This document shows, piece by piece, positions 1-7,015 of a stretch of 64,000 nucleotides of DNA. A program made the translations under genes and the position numbers. Origin of the DNA: CAZNXJ01 sp964577115 (GTDB lineage Bacteria > Planctomycetota > Planctomycetia > Pirellulales > Pirellulaceae); contig CAZNXJ010000023.1 of the NCBI GenBank assembly GCA_964577115.1, positions 1 to 64,000 of the forward strand, read 5' to 3'. Under the pieces are notes generated by a model. It had not been told where the DNA came from, did no database searches, and was given only the letters and a program-made list of their open reading frames with translations. Every line of letters starts with the position of its first letter. Positions within the stretch are counted from its first letter, which is position 1.

Positions 1-1
1 C

Positions 2-75
2 GCGCCCGTGGCGCAATTGGATAGCGCATCGGTCTTCGGAACCGAGGGTTGGGGGTTCGAATCCCTCCGGGCGTA
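2..75 (+). tRNA. tRNA-Arg (anticodon TCG)
   Basis: A full 74-nt cloverleaf can be drawn: acceptor stem 2-8/68-74 (first pair G-U), D-stem 11-14/24-27, anticodon stem 29-33/41-45 with the 7-nt loop 34-40, T-stem 51-55/63-67 with loop TTCGAAT at 56-62, discriminator A at 75. The anticodon at 36-38 is TCG, which reads CGA arginine codons. The CCA tail is not encoded and must be added after transcription. dnaE starts 108 bp downstream on the same strand. Confidence 0.95.
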
Positions 76-183
76 CTCGCTTTGGCGGCTCGTGCACGAA
101 GCCTCAAGAACCACCGCGTGGCGGCTCTACCGCCTTCGCCGGCTTCTTTTCCTCTTCACTCCCCAGCGTCGTCAGCGTACCCA

Positions 184-3100
184 ATGGATTTGCCTCGCTC
201 GACTGGCCCGGCGCGGCCATTTGTCCATCTGCACTGCCACAGCCACTACAGCTTGCTCGACGGCGCCGCCCCGATCGGCAAGCTCGTCAAGCGGGCCAAA
301 GAGCTGGGCATGAACGCTTTGGCGCTCACGGATCACGGCAATCTGCACGGGGCGCTCGAGTTCTACCGCAAGGCGAAAGCCGAAGGGCTGAACCCGATCA
401 TCGGCTACGAGGCCTACATCGCGCCCGGCAGCCGCCGCTCGCGCGACGCCGGCAGCATGAAGGAAGCGAGCTACCACCTGACTTTGCTCGCCCAGAACCG
501 CACCGGCTTCAAAAACCTCGTCAAAATGGCCTCCGCCGCGATGCTCGAAGGCTTCTACTTCAAGCCGCGCATCGACAAGGAACTGCTCGAAGCTCACAGC
601 GAAGGGATTATTTGCTTGAGCGGCTGCGTGTCGAGCGAATTTTCCCGAGCCATCCTGCGGGGGCTCGACACCGACCCGCACCTCGAAGAAGCCGAGAAGA
701 TTGCGGCCTGGTTCCACCGACTGTTCGGTGATCGGTACTTCGTCGAGATCATGAACAATGGCGTCGAGGTCCAGCGGCTACAGCTGGAAGGCGCCGTACA
801 GCTGGCCAATCGCATGGGCCTGCCGCTGGTCGCGACGAGCGACACACACTACGTCGATCCGGCCGACGCCGAAGCACAGGACGTGCTGCTGTGCATTAAT
901 ACGGGAAAGTTCCGTACCGACACCAATCGGATGCGGATGGACGGAAATCAGTATTTCCTCCGCAGCCCCGAGGAAATGTACGAGTGCTTCCCGGGACTCG
1001 AGGAAGCTGTGGCACGCAGCCAGGCCATCGCCGACTCGATCGAAATCGATCTGGAACTCGGCAAACGCCATTTTCCCAACTACCCGTTGCCGCCTGGAAA
1101 GACGGCGGAACAGTTGCTGCGCGAGCTGTGCCTGGAAGGGCTGCGCGAGCGGTACGCGGACAATCCCGAGATGATGCCCAACGGCGAGCTGGCTCCGGTC
1201 GTGCTCGAGCGGCTCGACCGAGAACTCGAAGTCATCAACAAACTCGGCTTCCCCAACTACTTCCTCATCGTTTGGGACTTCGTCCGCAAAGCACGCGAAA
1301 TGAACGTGCCGGCCACCGCCCGCGGCAGCGGCGTCGGCGCACTGGTGTGCTATGCGCTTTACCTGAGCCACGTTTGCCCGATCAAGTACGACCTGCTGTT
1401 CGAGCGCTTCCTCGATATGAATCGCCGCGAAGCGCCCGATATCGATATCGACTTCTGCAAAGAGCGGCGTGGCGAGATCATTCGTTACGTTAAGGAAAAA
1501 TACGGGGAAGATAACGTCGCTCAAATCGGTACGTTTGGAACGCTCCAGGCCCGAGCGGCCATACGCGACGTCGGCCGAGCGCTCGGGCTGCCCGTCAGCC
1601 GCGTCTCGCAGATCGTCGCCATGATCCCGGAAGAACTCGGGATCACGCTCGCCGAAGCGCTCGAGAAAAGCGAAGAGCTCAAGTTGGCGTGCGAACGGGA
1701 TGGCGAAATCCGGGAAGTCATCGAGCTGGCGCAGCGCATCGAAGGACTCGCGCGCAACGTCGGTACCCACGCCGCCGCCGTTGTGATCGCCGACCGCCCG
1801 CTGACGGAATACGTGCCGCTCGGCCGAGTCACCGGGAAACAGGACATCATCACGCAATGGTCGATGGGCGACGTCGAAGCCGCCGGCCTGCTGAAGATGG
1901 ACTTCCTCGGGCTGCGCAACCTCACGATCCTGTCGAAGGCCGTCGATCTGATCGAGCAGACGACCGGCAAACGTATCGACCCGCTCAAGTTTCCGCTCGA
2001 CGATAAAGCGACCTTCGCGCTGCTCTGCCGGGGCGAAACGAAGGGCATTTTCCAGCTTGAAAGCGGCGGTATTCGCGACCTGCTTCAGCGGATGAAGCCT
2101 GACCACTTCCGCGATATCATCGCCACCAACGCGCTCTACCGCCCCGGGCCGCTCGAAGGCGGCATGGTCGACGACTACGTGGCCGTCAAACACGGAAAGA
2201 AGAAGGCCGAATACAAACACCCGGTGCTCGAGGAAGTCCTCGCCGAAACCAACGGCGTCATGGTCTACCAAGAGCAGGTCATGCGGATTCTAAACCGCTT
2301 GGGCGGCATCGAGCTGGCCAGTGCGTACACGTGCATCAAGGCGATCAGTAAGAAGAAAGAGGAACTGATCGCAGCGAACCGCGAGAAGTTCCTTGCCGGC
2401 GCCACCGAACGCGGACTCACGCCCGCCGAAGCCGATGAACTCTGGAACTTGATCATCAAGTTCGCCGGCTACGGCTTCAACAAGAGCCACTCGACGGCTT
2501 ACGCCCTGATCGCCTACCAAACGGCGTATCTAAAAGCGCATTATCCCGTCGAGTTCATGGCGGCACTGCTGTCCGGCGACATCCCCGGACGCAACTTCAA
2601 AAAGAAGGATTCGCTGGTCGAACACCTCGAAGACTGCCAGCGAATGAAGATCACGGTGGTGCCGCCGAGCGTCAACACGTCGGACGTGGATTTCTCGGTC
2701 GTCGACGGGAAGATTCACTTCGGCCTGGCCGCGATCAAAGGTTGCGGCGGCGCGGCGGCGGAAGCGATCGTTAACGAACGCAAAGCCAATGGGCCGTATC
2801 GGGATCTGCTGAATTTTTGCGAGCGCGTCGAAGTTTCCCGAGCTCATATCGAAACGCTCATCAAGGCTGGAGCGTTTGACGAGTTCGGGGCCAACCGGCG
2901 GCAACTCCTGGAAGTTGTCGAAAAAGCGATCCAGTCGGGCGCCGCCGCGCAGGCCGATCGACGACGCGGACAGAAGTCGCTGTTTGGCGATATCGAGGAT
3001 GAGTCCGAAGCGGCACCCGGACTCGTCCTGCCCAACGTGCCAGAGCTCGACGAACGCGAACGGCTGCTCATGGAAAAAGAGGTGCTCGGCTTCTATCTCT

Positions 3101-3756
3101 CCAGCCACCCGCTGGCCGAGTACCAGCAGCAGCTGACCAGCTTCTGCTCGCACACCACCAAACAGCTCGCCAATCTTAAACACCGCGAGGAAGTCATCGT
3201 TGGCGGGATGCTCTCGGCGATCAAGCTCTCCCATACGCGGAACAGTAAGCCGGGTACGCCGAGCAAATTCGCCAACTTCGATCTGGAAGATATGGAAGGC
3301 GCCGTGCGGTGCATCCTCTGGCCCGATGACTTCGAGCGTTACGGCCACCTCGTGGAAGCCGATGCGGTGCTGGTCGCTCGGGGCGTGGTCGACAAGAGCC
3401 GCGGCGACGAGCCGAATCTGATCGTCAACGAACTTGTGCCACTCGACCAACTCGACACAAAATACATGTCGGGGCTGCGCGTCCGCGTGGATGCGCGCAC
3501 GCACGCGGCCGACACGCTGCCACGGCTCCGCGAGATCGTCCGCGGGTATCCCGGTTCATGCGAACTACAACTGCTGCTCGTCCTGGAAGACGGTACCCAG
3601 GTCCACCTGCGGTCGCAGCGCCTGCGCATCGAAGTCACCGCCGAACTCCGATCACGGCTCGACGATCTGCTCGGGCCCGGCAATTACCGGCTTTTGACCA
3701 ACCCGCCCAAGCCCGGCCGTGCGAGCCGCGAACCGGTCGCCGCTGGCCGCCGCTAA
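184..3756 (+). CDS. dnaE: DNA polymerase III subunit alpha (replicative polymerase, DnaE type)
   Basis: Catalytic subunit of the replicative DNA polymerase, acting at the fork with the clamp and clamp loader. The 1190-aa product has the usual DnaE length and order: N-terminal PHP domain (HLHCH at residues 15-19), the C-family polymerase core with the acidic motif PDIDIDFC (D419, D421) and the third aspartate in MDFLGLRNL (D573), a helix-hairpin-helix region, and an OB-fold from about residue 1004. The ATG at 184 is chosen because the reading frame upstream runs back into the tRNA and the PHP motif sits at the right distance. No clear Shine-Dalgarno is visible. This is DnaE rather than PolC: there is no inserted exonuclease domain. 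Confidence 0.97.
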   Translation: MDLPRSTGPARPFVHLHCHSHYSLLDGAAPIGKLVKRAKELGMNALALTDHGNLHGALEFYRKAKAEGLNPIIGYEAYIAPGSRRSRDAGSMKEASYHLTLLAQNRTGFKNLVKMASAAMLEGFYFKPRIDKELLEAHSEGIICLSGCVSSEFSRAILRGLDTDPHLEEAEKIAAWFHRLFGDRYFVEIMNNGVEVQRLQLEGAVQLANRMGLPLVATSDTHYVDPADAEAQDVLLCINTGKFRTDTNRMRMDGNQYFLRSPEEMYECFPGLEEAVARSQAIADSIEIDLELGKRHFPNYPLPPGKTAEQLLRELCLEGLRERYADNPEMMPNGELAPVVLERLDRELEVINKLGFPNYFLIVWDFVRKAREMNVPATARGSGVGALVCYALYLSHVCPIKYDLLFERFLDMNRREAPDIDIDFCKERRGEIIRYVKEKYGEDNVAQIGTFGTLQARAAIRDVGRALGLPVSRVSQIVAMIPEELGITLAEALEKSEELKLACERDGEIREVIELAQRIEGLARNVGTHAAAVVIADRPLTEYVPLGRVTGKQDIITQWSMGDVEAAGLLKMDFLGLRNLTILSKAVDLIEQTTGKRIDPLKFPLDDKATFALLCRGETKGIFQLESGGIRDLLQRMKPDHFRDIIATNALYRPGPLEGGMVDDYVAVKHGKKKAEYKHPVLEEVLAETNGVMVYQEQVMRILNRLGGIELASAYTCIKAISKKKEELIAANREKFLAGATERGLTPAEADELWNLIIKFAGYGFNKSHSTAYALIAYQTAYLKAHYPVEFMAALLSGDIPGRNFKKKDSLVEHLEDCQRMKITVVPPSVNTSDVDFSVVDGKIHFGLAAIKGCGGAAAEAIVNERKANGPYRDLLNFCERVEVSRAHIETLIKAGAFDEFGANRRQLLEVVEKAIQSGAAAQADRRRGQKSLFGDIEDESEAAPGLVLPNVPELDERERLLMEKEVLGFYLSSHPLAEYQQQLTSFCSHTTKQLANLKHREEVIVGGMLSAIKLSHTRNSKPGTPSKFANFDLEDMEGAVRCILWPDDFERYGHLVEADAVLVARGVVDKSRGDEPNLIVNELVPLDQLDTKYMSGLRVRVDARTHAADTLPRLREIVRGYPGSCELQLLLVLEDGTQVHLRSQRLRIEVTAELRSRLDDLLGPGNYRLLTNPPKPGRASREPVAAGRR

Positions 3757-3893
3757 ACACGTGGGCTGCTCGACACCCTTCGAGCCCCCACGATAGCTTC
3801 CTCGCGGAGAAGGCTTGACTCCCTCACTGAGGGGGAAAGAATGGGTGTCGACGGACTCGACTCCTGACCGACTGCGCACTTTGCGTATCTTTC

Positions 3894-3922
3894 TTGCCTT
3901 CCCCAGATGCACTAATTAAGAT
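3894..3922 (+). promoter_or_regulatory. Possible sigma70-type promoter upstream of the DUF1598 gene
   Basis: TTGCCT at 3894-3899, 17-nt spacer, TAAGAT at 3917-3922. Each box matches consensus at about four of six positions, in a locally AT-richer stretch. It would give a leader of about 170 nt containing the inverted repeat. Confidence 0.35.
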
Positions 3923-3993
3923 CGACATTATCTTGTCCTTTGAGCCGTCGGTCGGAGGCGGCCAGAGCTGCCGCGTAGCAAATCAACCAACGT

Positions 3994-4036
3994 TCCCCGT
4001 ATTGCTGGCGACACGCTGAAGCCTGCAATACGGGGA
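3994..4036. repeat. Perfect 12-bp inverted repeat (REP-like palindrome)
   Basis: Arm TCCCCGTATTGC at 3994-4005 and its exact complement at 4025-4036, separated by 19 nt. A T6 run follows at 4050-4055, 13 nt beyond the right arm, which is too far for a canonical intrinsic terminator. It could be a REP-like dispersed element or a structured leader. Only one copy is seen in this window. Confidence 0.7.
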
Positions 4037-4096
4037 CGTACCGGACACCTTTTTTCAGGATTGGATCCCGCAGGGATGTCCCTGGAGGTATGGGGT

Positions 4097-5467
4097 ATGT
4101 CGAGTCGTCGGAATCAGGTGGTGGGATTGCTGGCCATCGCGGCCTGCGTTTTGGGGACGGCTGTTCCGCGACTGCATGCGGGTGAGCAGCCGATTGCAGG
4201 CGTGATGGTCGACGCGAACGGCGTGTTGTCCGTCAAGGTATTTCGTGACCCGACCGGCGAACTGCGGCGGCAAAAGCTGTTGGCGGCCCGCACGCGCCTG
4301 AGTTCGGAGTTGGCCAAGCCCAGCGAGATGCGCAAGATCTCGCTAACGCGGCTCGAAGCTGCCCTTTCCGAGCGGCTGGCGCGGGGCGAGTTTGAGACGG
4401 ACGAGATGAAGTATCTCGCCGGCCTGACGCGTATCTCCCACGTTTTCTTCTATCCTGAAACCGGGGACATCGTGATCGCCGGCCCGGCGGAAGGTTTTTA
4501 TGAAGACCTTTCAGGCCGGGTCGTCGGGATGAACACGGGGCGCGTAATTCTGGAGCTCCAGGACCTGGTCGCCGCGCTGCGGGCTTTCCCGCCGAGCGGC
4601 GATCGGACGAGCGTCATCAGTGTTTCGATTGATCCAACGCAAGAGGGACTGCAGCGGATGCAGCAGTTCCTGGCCAACGTCCGGCCGACGCCAGCGGACG
4701 CCGAGCGGCTAGCGCTGGGCTTGAAGGAAAGCCTGGGCGCTCAGGCGGTCACGATCCGCGGCATGTCGCCCAAGACACATTTTGCTCAGGTGCTTGTTGA
4801 GGCCGATTATCGGATGAAGCTGATCGGCATCGGGCTCGAGCAGCCGCCGGTGGGCATCGTTTCTTATGTCGAACGAGCCAATCCGCGGAATGTTGCTCGG
4901 AACGCGATGCAGCGATGGTATTTCGTGCCGGACTACGAATGCCTGAAAGTTTCTGAAGACGGTTCGGCTCTACAGATTCTCGGCGACGGTGTGAAGCTCG
5001 TCTGCGAACACGAACTGGTGACGGGAAGTGGCGAACGGGTCACGGCGCGGGGTACTGACCGAGCGGCTCAGGCGTTCGCCGATTCATTTACCAAGCTGTA
5101 TCCCGAGTTGGCCGACCGCTCGCCAGTGTACGCTCAGCTGCGTAACCTGATTGACATGTCTGTCGTGGCGGCGTTCATCCAGCAGCAGAACTACTACAGC
5201 CAGGCGGACTGGAACATGGATGTCTTCGGTAACGAATCGGTGTACCCCATCGAGACGTACTCGGCACCGAAGTTTGTGGAAAGCGCGGTCAACGCCATCT
5301 GGAAGGGCAACACGCTGATGACGCCGATCGGCGGCGGCGTGAACATTCAGCCGCGTCAGGCACTGGCGGAGAACCACCTCCAGAAAGACCTGCAAGGCGA
5401 GCTGACCTCGTTGCGGGAACGCGTCGATGTCGAGCAGCTCGCTCCCGGCCAGTGGTGGTGGGATTAA
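4097..5467 (+). CDS. Secreted DUF1598-type protein, function unknown
   Basis: A 456-aa protein with an N-terminal signal peptide (short basic start, hydrophobic run to about residue 22, then Leu-His-Ala) and a C-terminal region that I recognise as DUF1598, a family known essentially from planctomycetes. The recognisable part begins around the WYFVPDYECL segment and continues through a Gln/Tyr-rich stretch (QQQNYYSQ). The ATG at 4097 is chosen because GGAGG at 4084-4088 lies 8 nt upstream and the signal peptide starts there; in-frame upstream ATGs at 4061 and 4076 have no such support. No enzymatic motif is visible. It is probably exported; no partner gene is adjacent, since the next gene is convergent. 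Confidence 0.8.
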   Translation: MSSRRNQVVGLLAIAACVLGTAVPRLHAGEQPIAGVMVDANGVLSVKVFRDPTGELRRQKLLAARTRLSSELAKPSEMRKISLTRLEAALSERLARGEFETDEMKYLAGLTRISHVFFYPETGDIVIAGPAEGFYEDLSGRVVGMNTGRVILELQDLVAALRAFPPSGDRTSVISVSIDPTQEGLQRMQQFLANVRPTPADAERLALGLKESLGAQAVTIRGMSPKTHFAQVLVEADYRMKLIGIGLEQPPVGIVSYVERANPRNVARNAMQRWYFVPDYECLKVSEDGSALQILGDGVKLVCEHELVTGSGERVTARGTDRAAQAFADSFTKLYPELADRSPVYAQLRNLIDMSVVAAFIQQQNYYSQADWNMDVFGNESVYPIETYSAPKFVESAVNAIWKGNTLMTPIGGGVNIQPRQALAENHLQKDLQGELTSLRERVDVEQLAPGQWWWD

Positions 5468-5537
5468 GCGGCTCGACGCACACTCACTAGCGGGAACCAA
5501 GCAGCGCACCGATTCGTCGCTCCTTGCGAAGCGTCCT

Positions 5538-5567
5538 CCATCGTCGGCGCGACGACGGTGCCCTTTT
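5538..5567 (+). terminator. Weak terminator-like hairpin after the DUF1598 gene
   Basis: Arms 5538-5546 and 5550-5558 pair over 9 bp with one A-C mismatch and a 3-nt loop. A short T4 run lies at 5564-5567. It sits in the 100-bp gap between two convergent genes. The T-run is short and 5 nt away, so function is uncertain. Confidence 0.35.
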
Positions 5568-6968
5568 CTACTGGGATACGTTTCGGAGATCCGCCACTCG
5601 GTCGACGACGACCACGCGTACATCGCAAACGTTGGTGTGCGTGGGGCCGGTTTTGATCAGGCCGCCGGCGGCTTCGAAAAAGTGGTATGCGTCGTTCCGG
5701 TCGAGATACGCGCGGGGGTCGAGCTGTTGTTCGATAGCCGTTTGGGCGACACGCCCATCGATAATGGCTCCCGCTGCATCGGTCGGGCCGTCTTCGCCAT
5801 CCGTCCCGCCGCTCAATAATGCGATCCCCTCGCATGGCGCCTCGCTGCGAGGCGCCGTCTGGCGAAGATGCTCGTAGGCAGCTAGCACCAGCTGCTGGTT
5901 GCGGCCACCGAGCCCCCGCTGTTCGCCGGGCACCAGGTGCACAACGGGCTCGCCGCCCGTAATCAGACAGTCCGGCCCCGACGCGGCGCGCATCCGCAGC
6001 GCCATGTCAGCCAGGTGCCGACCAACCTCTTCGGCGGCGCCCTCAAACTCATCGGCAACGTGCATAGCGTGCGAGTAGCCTCGCCGTTCGGCTTCCATGC
6101 CGGCCGCATCGACCGCCACCGCGTTGTTCCCGATCACTTCGTGGTGAACCTGCGTGCGAATGGGCAGCGGGGCGGATGGCTGAGCGGCCTGCTGCTCGAG
6201 ATACGCAAACGCGCGCGGCGCGGTGTCACGCGGGATGCCGAGCTGCTCGAGGACGCTTAGCGCCTCACTGGGCGTTCCCGAATCGGCCACGGTCGGTCCG
6301 GACGCGATTGTTTCCAACGGGTCGCCGATTACGTCCGAGATAATGAGCGTAATTAGATGACCAGCGGTGCAGGCCCGAGCGAGTCCGCCACCCTTGATGC
6401 GGCTGAGCTGCTTTCGCACCGTGTTGAGCTGTTCGATATTCGCACCCGCAGCGCTCAGCGCCTTCGTGAGCGCCTGCTTCTCGGCGAGTGGCACGGGTTC
6501 GACGGGCAGTGGCAGCAGCGCGGATCCACCACCGGAAAGCAGGCACAGACACACGTCGCGCGGCCCCAATTGGCCCACGATTTCCAGAATCTTTTTCGCG
6601 CCTTCGACGCCGGCCTCGGTCGGTTCATTCCGGCCGGCCGGGCGAGCAGCGTGGAGCGTTAAGGGCGGCAGCGGGCGCGTGCAGTCGGCCGGTACATTGA
6701 GCCAACCGGTAACGCGCTTCGCTCGGCAGAGCTCGGGGCCGAGCGCCGCCAGCGCGCCGGCCGCCATGCCCGCGCCGGCCTTGCCCGCTCCGACGATCGC
6801 CAGGCGTTCAATGTCGCTGAGCGGAATCGCGAGTTCACCGACGATTAAGACTCCGTCTTCCACACGCAGATGACTGCGCACGAGATGGTCGCTGTCGACG
6901 GCCGCGACGCCGGCGCGCCAGATCGCGAGTGCGTCTTCACGAAGTTGTTCGGGGGAGCGGCGTGACAT
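5568..6968 (-). CDS. Glycerate 2-kinase (GckA/MOFRL family)
   Basis: Predicted to phosphorylate D-glycerate to 2-phosphoglycerate with ATP, feeding glycerate from glyoxylate, serine or sugar-acid breakdown into lower glycolysis. The 466-aa product has the family architecture: an N-terminal DUF4147-type domain with VGAGKAGAGMA near residue 65, a glycine-rich LSGGGSAL loop, and the C-terminal MOFRL domain with the signature SGGTDGEDGPTDAAGA. Older records call this family hydroxypyruvate reductase (TtuD), which is now considered wrong for most members. The ATG at 6968 is chosen because the sequence further upstream is Arg/Pro-rich and unlike the family. The gene is convergent with the DUF1598 gene and lies 47 bp after the stop of no other reading frame; the gene upstream on the same strand ends at 7016. 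Confidence 0.88.
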   Translation of the reverse strand: MSRRSPEQLREDALAIWRAGVAAVDSDHLVRSHLRVEDGVLIVGELAIPLSDIERLAIVGAGKAGAGMAAGALAALGPELCRAKRVTGWLNVPADCTRPLPPLTLHAARPAGRNEPTEAGVEGAKKILEIVGQLGPRDVCLCLLSGGGSALLPLPVEPVPLAEKQALTKALSAAGANIEQLNTVRKQLSRIKGGGLARACTAGHLITLIISDVIGDPLETIASGPTVADSGTPSEALSVLEQLGIPRDTAPRAFAYLEQQAAQPSAPLPIRTQVHHEVIGNNAVAVDAAGMEAERRGYSHAMHVADEFEGAAEEVGRHLADMALRMRAASGPDCLITGGEPVVHLVPGEQRGLGGRNQQLVLAAYEHLRQTAPRSEAPCEGIALLSGGTDGEDGPTDAAGAIIDGRVAQTAIEQQLDPRAYLDRNDAYHFFEAAGGLIKTGPTHTNVCDVRVVVVDRVADLRNVSQ

Positions 6969-7015
6969 GGATGGAGATGGGGGTTGGGGAGCGGGAAACC
7001 ACGGATGGACACGGA

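Larger units (their letters stand above)
3757..4096. other. Intergenic region after dnaE
   Basis: This 340-bp gap has no convincing gene. It holds a short hairpin-capable sequence at 3821-3833 (5-bp arms, no T-run), a possible promoter at 3894-3922, a 12-bp perfect inverted repeat at 3994-4036, a T6 run at 4050-4055, and the GGAGG ribosome-binding site of the next gene at 4084-4088. Confidence 0.7.

Noticed and set aside
49..183. N-terminal extension of DnaE starting inside the tRNA
   Set aside because: Overlaps the tRNA-Arg gene and adds 45 residues not found before the PHP domain in this family.
778..2271. Long minus-strand frame (497 codons) inside dnaE
   Set aside because: It is a shadow of the GC-rich dnaE coding frame; the plus strand encodes an unmistakable polymerase.
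3821..3833. Hairpin after dnaE as an intrinsic terminator
   Set aside because: Only a 5-bp stem and no T-run on either strand.
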